A DNA stretch of 39,092 nucleotides from Sphingosinicella soli (lineage in GTDB: Bacteria > Pseudomonadota > Alphaproteobacteria > Sphingomonadales > Sphingomonadaceae), in the NCBI RefSeq assembly GCF_014199685.1, contig NZ_JACHNZ010000035.1:1-39092 (forward strand), read 5' to 3'. The notes under the pieces are model-generated. The model was given only the letters and a program-made list of their open reading frames with translations. It was not told the DNA's origin and ran no database searches. A program made the position numbers and the translations under genes. Every line of letters begins with the position of its first letter. Position 1 is the stretch's first letter. Positions 27,896 through 35,630 of the stretch are shown here, one piece after another.

Positions 27896-29434
27896 TCAGA
27901 CGTCCGCCAGCTCGCCCGCGACCCGCACGCGGACCCGCCGCGAATTGCCCGGCATATAGGCCATCGGCAGATCCTCGATCTCGATCGTTTCGATCGAGCC
28001 GGGATCGGCGCCCGCATCGCGCGCGCGCTCCTGCGCCAGCGCGGTCGCGGTTCTGATCGCATCCTCGCGCCCCACATCGCTGAAGATCTGGTCGACCTCG
28101 CCGCTGATCTTGGCCATGGCTGCCCCCACCGCATTGGCCACGTCGTGATGCTCGACGAACAGCACCTCGGACACGCCCTTCAGCTCCGGCGGAATCAGGA
28201 AAGATCCGCCGCCGACGGCAAGCAGCGGGATGTCGCCCGCCCGTGTCTTGGAGGACTCGATGCCGTTTTCCAGCATCGACGCCACCGCCGCTTCGAACCA
28301 CCGGACGGTTGCCGACGGCACGTCGGCGACCCTCTCACGCGCGCCGATGGCGGCGCGCCCGGCGGCGACGCCAAGGTCGGTCGCGGTCAGAACATCACCG
28401 CCGAAGACGCGGCCAAGCTCCGTAAGCCGATACCCGACGCTGTCAGGCCCCAGGCGGAGCGGATCGGCATGAACCCGCGTGCCGCCGCCAAGCGGCAGGC
28501 AAAGAACATCGGGCATGCGGAACAACGTCCGCACGCCGCCGACCTCGACCACGCCGTTGGCCTGGCGGGGAAAGCCGTTGACGAGCATGCCGATGTCGCT
28601 GGTGGTGCCGCCGACATCGATCACGATCGCGTCGGACACGCCGCTGAGCGAAGCCGCGCCGCGCATACTGTTCGTCGGCCCCGAGGAGAAGCACAGCACT
28701 GGCGCACGCTCGGCCGCCTCGGCAGACATCACCGTTCCGTCGTTCTGGGTGAGATAGAGCCTTGCATCAAGGCCGCTGGCCGCGATCGCCTCGCGGAAGC
28801 CCTTGGTCGTGACCCGGGCGAGCCGGGCGAGCGCCGCGTTCAGGATCGCGACGTTCTCGCGCTCCATCAGGCCCATGCGGCCGAGGTCGCGCGACAGGGT
28901 TACGCTGACATTCGGGCAGAATTTCTCCAGCGCCTCGGCAGCGCGAAGCTCATGATCGCCGCGAAGCGGAGAGAAGACGCCCGACACCGCCACGGCCTCG
29001 ACGCCCGAATCTGCGATCCGGCGCGCGGCATCCTCCATCAGGCGGTCGTCGAACGCGGCGATCTCGCGGCCGTCGACCTCGAAACCGCCGGGAAGCAGGA
29101 TCGTGTCCTGCTGCACCAGCTCACGGAGATCGGACGGCCAGTCGACGAACGGCGGCAGCGACGACGACGCCGGCAGGCAGAGCCTGACCGCCGTGACGCG
29201 ATTGAGGCGCTGCCGCTCGACGACGGCATTCACGAAATGGGTCGTGCCGATGATGACGGCCCCGGCTTCGCGCATTTCGGGCCCGGCACGCGCGATCAGT
29301 GCAGCGAGCGCGGTCTTGATCCCGGTCGTGACGTCCGGTGTCGTCGGCGACTTGATCGTGGTCAGCACCCGCAGGCCGTCGAGCAGCACCGCATCGGTGT
29401 TGGTGCCGCCCACATCGATGCCGATCCGTTTCAA
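27896..29434 (-). CDS. Hydantoinase A/oxoprolinase family protein (HyuA-like)
   Basis: This 512-residue protein matches the hydantoinase A/5-oxoprolinase family. It has two actin-like ATPase segments, IGIDVGGTNTDAVLLDG at the N-terminus and VIDVGGTTSDIGML near residue 265, plus the conserved GTTHFVNAVVERQ and a C-terminal LLAVGGGSFLIP. Enzymes of this family use ATP to activate and open hydantoin, N-methylhydantoin or 5-oxoproline rings, usually with a HyuB-type partner. No HyuB-type gene is present here. The start is TTG at 29434, overlapping the upstream stop (TTGA), with AGGA eight bases before. Its position between two DUF917 genes suggests a DUF917-HyuA complex. Confidence 0.9.
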   Translation of the reverse strand: MKRIGIDVGGTNTDAVLLDGLRVLTTIKSPTTPDVTTGIKTALAALIARAGPEMREAGAVIIGTTHFVNAVVERQRLNRVTAVRLCLPASSSLPPFVDWPSDLRELVQQDTILLPGGFEVDGREIAAFDDRLMEDAARRIADSGVEAVAVSGVFSPLRGDHELRAAEALEKFCPNVSVTLSRDLGRMGLMERENVAILNAALARLARVTTKGFREAIAASGLDARLYLTQNDGTVMSAEAAERAPVLCFSSGPTNSMRGAASLSGVSDAIVIDVGGTTSDIGMLVNGFPRQANGVVEVGGVRTLFRMPDVLCLPLGGGTRVHADPLRLGPDSVGYRLTELGRVFGGDVLTATDLGVAAGRAAIGARERVADVPSATVRWFEAAVASMLENGIESSKTRAGDIPLLAVGGGSFLIPPELKGVSEVLFVEHHDVANAVGAAMAKISGEVDQIFSDVGREDAIRTATALAQERARDAGADPGSIETIEIEDLPMAYMPGNSRRVRVRVAGELADV

Positions 29435-30507
29435 AGGGAATATCCTGTCTGATGGGGGGACGTGTAATCGAAGTCGTAGCCGAAGCCGCGCGGGCCAAGC
29501 ACGGCAAGCGCGCGGGGCGTGATATGCGCGGCGGCGGGCGGAAGGCTGACGACCGCGACCTGCTGTGCGTAGCGGAGCGATTCGGTTCCGATCGGTTCGC
29601 CGCGCTGTGTATCGAACAGGCAGAGAAGGTCGGGCACGGTCGAGATGATCTCCTCGCCGCGCATCACGACTGAGTATTCGTTCTGGAAATGCACGCGCAC
29701 GGTCTCGCCGGACGCATCGTTGATCGTTGCCGTGCCGCGCACGAAGCCGTCGGTCGTCTCGCGGACGATGTCGACGATCCGGCCGCGACCGAGTTCGATC
29801 CCGCCTTCCGCATCCAGCAGCGCGGCGATGACGTCGGCGCGCTGCTTCTGCGCGCCGAAGATCGCCTCGCCGATGCGGATCGCGCGCGAATAGGTTCCGG
29901 GAATGGCGTGATCGATCACGGTCGCGCCGGACGCGGAGGTGGCGCAGGCGGCCACCGATCCGAAGGCCGTCGTGATGACGCGCAGCAGATCTTCCGTCCA
30001 GCGCCCATCGACGGTTTCGCGCAGCAGGACGCTGTTGTTGCGGACGTCGCACAGCACCATCGGCGTCATCGGCACGCCGGCCAGCGCGAAGCTCGACATA
30101 TGCACCTGCGGGAAGGATCGTCCCACGGTGTCGGCGTCGATCAGCGGCAGGCCGGTATGGGCAGCGATCAGCACCGGGATGACGCCGTTCATGCTGCCGA
30201 TCTCATAGCCCATGATCGCGTCGAACGGCTGGCCTTCGATGGCTTCCAGCTCGTGGACGGGTTTCACGAAATGATCCGCATCGAGGAAGCGCTCGGTCAT
30301 CACCAGCGGCGCGCCGACCATGGCGACCAGCGCCACGCGGACATCGCGCGTCAGGCTGTCCGCACTGCACAGCTCCACGGTCCGGTCCCCCATGAAGTTC
30401 GCGGTGCACAAATGCTCGAGGTAGGGGAAGGAGCCGCCGCCTGCGCTGAGGACGGCGGCTCCCATGCCGAGTGCACGAAGCGTGTCGAGATCGATCGTAA
30501 TGGTCAT
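29431..30507 (-). CDS. DUF917 (S-methyl-thiohydantoin desulfurase-like) protein, first
   Basis: This 358-residue DUF917 protein has the N-terminal signature RALGMGAAVLSAGGGSFPYL, the middle IMGYEIGSMNGVIPVL and LPLIDADTVGRSFPQV, and the C-terminal FQNEYSVVMRGEE and PRGFGYDFDY. It is clearly paralogous to the second DUF917 protein but diverged over most of its length. It starts 9 bases after the TonB receptor stop (8 bases between) and overlaps the HyuA-type TTG start, so receptor and catabolic genes share one transcript. No obvious ribosome site precedes the ATG, which suggests coupling to the receptor. Confidence 0.84.
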   Translation of the reverse strand: MTITIDLDTLRALGMGAAVLSAGGGSFPYLEHLCTANFMGDRTVELCSADSLTRDVRVALVAMVGAPLVMTERFLDADHFVKPVHELEAIEGQPFDAIMGYEIGSMNGVIPVLIAAHTGLPLIDADTVGRSFPQVHMSSFALAGVPMTPMVLCDVRNNSVLLRETVDGRWTEDLLRVITTAFGSVAACATSASGATVIDHAIPGTYSRAIRIGEAIFGAQKQRADVIAALLDAEGGIELGRGRIVDIVRETTDGFVRGTATINDASGETVRVHFQNEYSVVMRGEEIISTVPDLLCLFDTQRGEPIGTESLRYAQQVAVVSLPPAAAHITPRALAVLGPRGFGYDFDYTSPHQTGYSL

Positions 30508-30515
30508 GCGGAGAA

Positions 30516-32819
30516 CTAGAACGCGGATCGCAGCGAGACACCATAGGTTCTGGGGGGACCGTAGACCTCGATGACGGCGCCATTGGTCGTCACGAACGGA
30601 ATGGCGGCGACGCGATAGTCCTTTTTGGTGATGTTCTGCGCGTAGATCGAGATATCCCAGCTCTCGTCCGCCGCGCCGAACCCGATCCTCGCGTTGATGG
30701 TCAGGTAAGCCGGCTCGCGGGTCGCCGGATAATCTATGAGGTTGAGCTTCTGCGAACTGACCCACTTCCCGTCGGCATGCGCGCTGAGCTGATGCGCACC
30801 GATGTCCCAGCGCTTGTCGATGTAGAGGCTGATGCTCTCGTCGGGCGCGTTCGGCAGGCGCTGCGACTGGAAGCTGACGTCGCCGGTCAGCACATTGCCC
30901 ACCGCGATCGGATCGATGCGGGTGTGGAGCAGCGAACCGGCGACGCCGATCGCAAGGCCCGGTGCCAGGCGGGCGCGCAGATCCGCCTCGGCGCCGTAGA
31001 TCTCGCCGTCGGTGTTGAACGTCAGGGTCGACGGCCCGAGCTGGCTGAACACCTGCACGTTCTTGTAGTCATAATAGAAAAAGCTGCCGCTTGCCTGAAG
31101 CCAGCCACCGGCCCCGCCGTATTTCACGCCCGCCTCGTAGCTGGTGAGCACTTCATCCTTGAAGAGGGTTTCGTCGACGCTGAAAAATGCCGTGGCGCCT
31201 GCGTTGTATCCGCCCGCCTTGGTGCCGCGCGACACGCCGCCGTAGATCAAGACCTCGTCGCTCGCCGCATAGCTCAGCTGGAGCTTGCCATCCCAGTTGC
31301 CGGAGCTGCGCCGCGTTTGCGCGCCGGGTACGCCCGGACCATAGCCGGTGCCCTGCACGATCTCCGGACTGGTGAAACCGAGCAGGTCGCAGCCCGGGCC
31401 GGTGCAGGGCGTCGTCATCGCGAAGCTCTTGCGATCCCGTGTATAGCGGGCACCCGCGATCAGCGTCAGGCGGGGGGCGACCTCCACCTCGGTTTGCCCG
31501 AAGACCGCCCATGTGCGGGTGTCGAGCTTCCAGGCATTGCCGACATTGGATTCGAACGACGGATCACCCGGATAAAAGCCGACCGCGCTGCTGTAATCGC
31601 CGTTGATCGCCAGGAAATAGCCGCCGATCAACCAATCCGCAGGGCCGTTGCTTCCGGCCAGGCGAAGCTCCTGCGCATAATCGTCCGATCGGGCGATCTG
31701 GTCATAATACAGCAGATCGTAGGACGTGCCGTCCGAATCCTCGTCCCGATAACTCTTGCGCAAGCGGCCATAGGAGGAGATCGACGTGAGCGTGACGTCG
31801 CCCAGCCGCAGGTTCAGCGTTGCGTTGGCGTTCCAGTAGGTTCGCGAAAAGCCGCCCTCGCGATTGTTGTTGATGGTGCGCGGATTTCCGTCGTCGGTGT
31901 CGCCGCTCAGACAGTCGGCGGCACCCGGAGCGACGGGAGCGCCGAAAAAGCCCGCACAGAAATCGGCGAAGTCGGCGCCGTTGCCCAGCTCGAACATGCC
32001 GGTGCCGGGATCGGGATAGGCCGCGCGCGCCTGAAACGGGCTGGTGCTGATCTTGTCGCGCGAGCGACGGACGATGATGCCGAAATCGCTGCCGTCGTCG
32101 AAGCTCTTGTAGAGCTGTCCGCGCAGGCTGAAGTTGTCGGCGTCGCCTTTTCGTCCACCCAGGCTGTTGCGGAAATAGCCGTGGTGGCGATCTTTCACAG
32201 CGGAGAGGCGCGCCAGGATGCCGCCGCCGATCGGGCCGCTGATCGCGCCTTCCGCGCGGATCGTGTCGTAATTCCCGTAGGACAGCTGCCCATAGCCCGA
32301 CACTGTCTCGGTGGGCTTGGCGCTGATGATCTGAACGACGCCGCCGGTCGCGTTCCGGCCGAACAGCGTGCCTTGCGGTCCGCGCAGCACTTCGACGCGT
32401 TCCAGATCGAACAGGTTTGATCCGATCGCGCTCAGATACGGGATGTAGGAACCATCGGCGAATATCGCGACAGGCGATTCCTGATGGTCGCTGAAATCGA
32501 ACTGCGAGACGCCGCGAAGCGTGAAAATGGTGATGACCGGATTGCCGTAGTCGCTCACGGTCAGGTTCGGCGCGATCCGCCCGAGCGAGCCTGTCGCGAC
32601 GACGTTCTGATCCCGCAGCTGATCGCCCGTCACCGCCGTCACCGAGATCGGGACGTCGCTCAGGTTCTGCGCGCGCTTCTGGGCGGTGATGACGATCTCG
32701 CCTTCGACCGGAGCCGGATCGCTGATCTGCGCGATGGCTGCGTGGGAAACGAGCGCCGTGCCGCAAAGGGCGACGCCGCGCGCCAGCCGAAGGATTCTGT
32801 GGATAGGCGAAAGCTGCAT
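30516..32819 (-). CDS. TonB-dependent outer-membrane receptor (second)
   Basis: This 767-residue receptor has a signal peptide (VALCGTALVSHAAIAQ), a TonB-box-like stretch (GEIVITAQKRAQ), and a plug with VPISVTAV and VEVLRGPQGTLFGRNATGGVVQI. The barrel ends in Phe (YGVSLRSAF). A GGGGGCAG ribosome site precedes the ATG. Four cysteines in extracellular-loop-like segments (FCAGFF...DCLSG and PCTGPGCDLL) could form loop disulfides. It is the first gene of the DUF917-HyuA operon and probably brings the operon's substrate through the outer membrane. It is only distantly similar to the first receptor. Confidence 0.95.
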   Translation of the reverse strand: MQLSPIHRILRLARGVALCGTALVSHAAIAQISDPAPVEGEIVITAQKRAQNLSDVPISVTAVTGDQLRDQNVVATGSLGRIAPNLTVSDYGNPVITIFTLRGVSQFDFSDHQESPVAIFADGSYIPYLSAIGSNLFDLERVEVLRGPQGTLFGRNATGGVVQIISAKPTETVSGYGQLSYGNYDTIRAEGAISGPIGGGILARLSAVKDRHHGYFRNSLGGRKGDADNFSLRGQLYKSFDDGSDFGIIVRRSRDKISTSPFQARAAYPDPGTGMFELGNGADFADFCAGFFGAPVAPGAADCLSGDTDDGNPRTINNNREGGFSRTYWNANATLNLRLGDVTLTSISSYGRLRKSYRDEDSDGTSYDLLYYDQIARSDDYAQELRLAGSNGPADWLIGGYFLAINGDYSSAVGFYPGDPSFESNVGNAWKLDTRTWAVFGQTEVEVAPRLTLIAGARYTRDRKSFAMTTPCTGPGCDLLGFTSPEIVQGTGYGPGVPGAQTRRSSGNWDGKLQLSYAASDEVLIYGGVSRGTKAGGYNAGATAFFSVDETLFKDEVLTSYEAGVKYGGAGGWLQASGSFFYYDYKNVQVFSQLGPSTLTFNTDGEIYGAEADLRARLAPGLAIGVAGSLLHTRIDPIAVGNVLTGDVSFQSQRLPNAPDESISLYIDKRWDIGAHQLSAHADGKWVSSQKLNLIDYPATREPAYLTINARIGFGAADESWDISIYAQNITKKDYRVAAIPFVTTNGAVIEVYGPPRTYGVSLRSAF

Positions 32820-32836
32820 GACTGCCCCCTTTTTTT

Positions 32837-32848
32837 GTGCAGCTGCAC
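32837..32848. promoter_or_regulatory. Perfect 12-bp palindrome before the second receptor
   Basis: GTGCAGCTGCAC lies 17 bases upstream of the receptor ATG, next to an A-run on the coding strand. It may be a protein-binding site or a short hairpin in the 5' leader. No second copy was noticed in the window. Confidence 0.35.
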
Positions 32849-32881
32849 TATGGCGCTTTCCGCAGGGCCCACCCAGTCCGG

Positions 32882-32926
32882 TTAGTAGTAGTGACTATAC
32901 ACAGATTAGTAGGGGTCAGGAAGCGG
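32882..32926 (-). promoter_or_regulatory. Predicted promoter and direct repeats of the DUF917-HyuA operon
   Basis: On the minus strand TTCCTG, 17 bases, TATAGT forms a plausible promoter overlapping the end of the regulator gene. Two direct copies of CTACTAA (plus strand TTAGTAG at 32882-32888 and 32906-32912) lie 24 bases apart around the -10. MalT-like LAL activators bind direct repeats, so these are candidate sites for the regulator encoded just upstream. Confidence 0.4.
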
Positions 32927-35474
32927 GCACGGCTTCCCGCGCCTTGCGGCAGGCATCCTCGCGGTTGTGGACGCCAAGCTGGGCGTAAATCCGCTTGAGA
33001 TGATAGCGGACGCCGTGCGGCGTAATGCCGAGTTCGAGCGCCAGCGCCTTGTCGGACAATCCCCGGCCCGCGCCTTCCAGAACAGCGAGTTCCCTGGGTG
33101 TGAAGAACGCCGAGACGGGGCTTTCGTCCTGCCGCCCGCCCTCCCCGCCGATGAGCGGATGCGGGAGCCTCAGCCTCTCGACGATGAGCGAAGCCCGGTG
33201 AAAACCGCTCCGGCCGCTCAGCGCCGCGACCAGATCGTTGCTGTCAGCGGCTAGGCCAAGCCCCGATCGCAGCGACCGGAAGCGCAGTTCAGAGCGCAGA
33301 TTGCCATGTCGCGCCGCCCAGCCGACGGCATCGCCGAGTAATGCCTCCACCTCCGGATCGCCAAACCGGAAGGCGAGCGCGGCGCGCGCCTCCACCATGG
33401 CCTCGTAAGCCCGCCATGGCCGGAATCCGGGATGCAGCAGTTCCCGCCGGGACAGCTCTTCATAGGCACGGCGGGCTTCCATGGCATCGTTCGCGAGCAT
33501 CAGCAGCAGCAAGCGGTGATGCTCCAGGATGTAGGTAAGCGATCGCACCCCCTGCCTGTCCGCATAGTCGACGCCTGCATCGATCAGCGCCAGCGCCGGG
33601 CGATCGTCGCCGGAGAGAACCAGTTTCTCGGAATAGGTGCGGAAGGCCGCGGCGAATACGTCCGGCCACCCGTCGAGGCCGGGCAGGCGCCGGCATATGT
33701 TGCGCAGCCGGGCGGAGGCGCCGTTCTCGGCGGGGTCGGTCTCGTGCTGTAGTTCGAGACGGAACGCATCGCGGATCATCGTCAGCCGCTCGTCTCCACG
33801 AAGCGCCGTCTGGCAGGCGCGCTCGCCCGCGTGAAATGCCGTCCAGGCCGCCGGGGCGTCCCCCTTGATTCCCGCGATCATCGCGATGTCGCAATGCAGA
33901 AAGAAGGCCGCGTACGGCGATTGCACGTGATCCGCATGGCCGATCGCCTCGCGCGCGGCCTGCCGGGCGGCGTCGAAGGCGCTTTCCATCTGCAGGACAT
34001 AGCAGCGCGTGGTGCCTGCGGCGGTCCTTATCAGCGGCTCCAGACCGGGGATGAGCGGGGCCAGCGCCTCAAGCTCCTCGACGTCGGACATCGACAGAGG
34101 GGTTCCCTGATAGATGGCAAGCAGGCTTCGGCACATGAGGCGCTCGATGCGCAGCGGCAAGGGAAGGTCTGCGAGCGTTCCTTCCTCCTGCATGCGCCGC
34201 TCGATATGCGCGAACAGATCGCCGCACGCCTTCAGCCGGCCCATCTTCGACCAGTAGATGATGCAGGCGTAACCGATCCGGGCATTGCTTCGCGCCATGT
34301 CCGGGGGAAGCAGGTCGACGATCCTGCGCAGTGGCCCGAGGCCAAGTTCGAACCAGAGGCGGAGCGGATTGCAGGCCTCGATGATCTCCCCGATCAGCGC
34401 TTCGTCCGCCAGCGAAACGGCCATCGCGGTCGCGTGCACGAAGCACCCCGCCGCCAGATAGGCCTGGGCCGCCCGCTCGCGGAAATCGCGCGCCGCATCG
34501 GGATCCGCCATCTCGAAGGCTTTCCGGGCGAGGTTGACAAAGGCGGGATGGACCGCCAGATCCAGCCCCTCGTCGGACGGAATGCGGCAGACCAGGCGCC
34601 GTTCGATCAGCCGCGTCAGTATCTCTTCACTCGGAACCGCCGGTATCAACTGTGCCGCCAGCGACCGGGAGAAACGGTCGAGCAGCGAAAGGCGCGCGAA
34701 AACGTCGCGATCCTCGGTACTCATGGGCGCCAGAAGACGCGCGTTCAGAAAATCCTCGACCGCGTCGCGGCGAGCGCCGCCGGACTCCGTGCCGAACCGT
34801 CTGGCGATCATGATCTGCGCGAGCGCCGGCCACCCGCCGCTTTTGCGTTCGATGGCGCGGATCTGGTGATCGGTCGCGGCCCGTCCCGCGAGCGTCCCGA
34901 TCTCGGCCCTGTCGAAGATCAGGTCGTCCGCGCCCAGCCGATGGAGCAGCCCGCGGCGATCGAGTTCCGACAGCGGCAAGGGAACACCGCCCTCCGTCGC
35001 CAGCGCGATCGTCAACCCGTCCGGCATGAATCGAAGAAGCGGCGCAAGCACGTGTTCCGTCACCTCTGCCCGGGCGGCGGCGACATTGTCGAGCACCAGC
35101 ATCCAGCGGTCCCCGGACTGTTCGATGTGCGAAAGAAGGCGCTGTACAGCGATAGCGGGCGCCGCATCCCTGATCGTCTCGGCATGGCAATCAAGGCCCT
35201 CCTCGTCCACCGCGAAGAAGAGGTAGCGTAAGGCTGCCGAGGGATCGTCCGCTGTGTCGAGCGTGAACCACGCGACTTTATGGAGCTGATCCTGAAGCCG
35301 CCTGCTCACATCTGCAAGAAGCGCGGTTTTGCCGAAACCGGGCGGCGCATCAACGAGCAGGACGCCGCCATCGACACTGCCGAGCGTCCTTTTCAGCAGT
35401 TGCTGCCGCTGAACGGTTCGTCTTTTGTCAGGAATCGGCCGGGTTCGGCTGCGTAGCAGCCAATTCTCTGACAT
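32916..35474 (-). CDS. LAL/MalT-type LuxR-family regulator
   Basis: This 852-residue regulator of the large ATP-binding LuxR type has a Walker A DAPPGFGKTALL (about 42-53) and a Walker B-like WMLVLDN near 130. A long helical TPR-like middle follows, and a C-terminal LuxR helix-turn-helix lies at about 790-845 (FFTPRELAVLEGAGRGLSDKALALELGITPHGVRYHLKRIYAQLGV). The length compares with 901 for MalT. Such proteins are ATP- and inducer-dependent activators. I chose the ATG at 35474 with GAGG six bases upstream; ATG 35486 and TTG 35498 are alternatives. It lies directly upstream of the receptor-DUF917-HyuA operon on the same strand and is the likely activator. Confidence 0.9.
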   Translation of the reverse strand: MSENWLLRSRTRPIPDKRRTVQRQQLLKRTLGSVDGGVLLVDAPPGFGKTALLADVSRRLQDQLHKVAWFTLDTADDPSAALRYLFFAVDEEGLDCHAETIRDAAPAIAVQRLLSHIEQSGDRWMLVLDNVAAARAEVTEHVLAPLLRFMPDGLTIALATEGGVPLPLSELDRRGLLHRLGADDLIFDRAEIGTLAGRAATDHQIRAIERKSGGWPALAQIMIARRFGTESGGARRDAVEDFLNARLLAPMSTEDRDVFARLSLLDRFSRSLAAQLIPAVPSEEILTRLIERRLVCRIPSDEGLDLAVHPAFVNLARKAFEMADPDAARDFRERAAQAYLAAGCFVHATAMAVSLADEALIGEIIEACNPLRLWFELGLGPLRRIVDLLPPDMARSNARIGYACIIYWSKMGRLKACGDLFAHIERRMQEEGTLADLPLPLRIERLMCRSLLAIYQGTPLSMSDVEELEALAPLIPGLEPLIRTAAGTTRCYVLQMESAFDAARQAAREAIGHADHVQSPYAAFFLHCDIAMIAGIKGDAPAAWTAFHAGERACQTALRGDERLTMIRDAFRLELQHETDPAENGASARLRNICRRLPGLDGWPDVFAAAFRTYSEKLVLSGDDRPALALIDAGVDYADRQGVRSLTYILEHHRLLLLMLANDAMEARRAYEELSRRELLHPGFRPWRAYEAMVEARAALAFRFGDPEVEALLGDAVGWAARHGNLRSELRFRSLRSGLGLAADSNDLVAALSGRSGFHRASLIVERLRLPHPLIGGEGGRQDESPVSAFFTPRELAVLEGAGRGLSDKALALELGITPHGVRYHLKRIYAQLGVHNREDACRKAREAVPAS

Positions 35475-35630
35475 CCTCCGCCTCATATGGAGCGCCAAAC
35501 GGGAAGGATCCGTGTCTCACCGAAAGGACATGGCGTGTCCAGTGAATTGGCCACCTGCCCGAGCGCGGCCGGGACGATTCCCGAGTGTCATCGAGCAACC
35601 AAACCCCTGCACACGTTGGCGCAGTGGCCC

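Noticed and set aside
28145-29452. 435-codon plus-strand frame across the HyuA-type gene
   Set aside because: Composition is His/Arg-rich as expected of an antisense shadow; the minus-strand gene has ATPase motifs.
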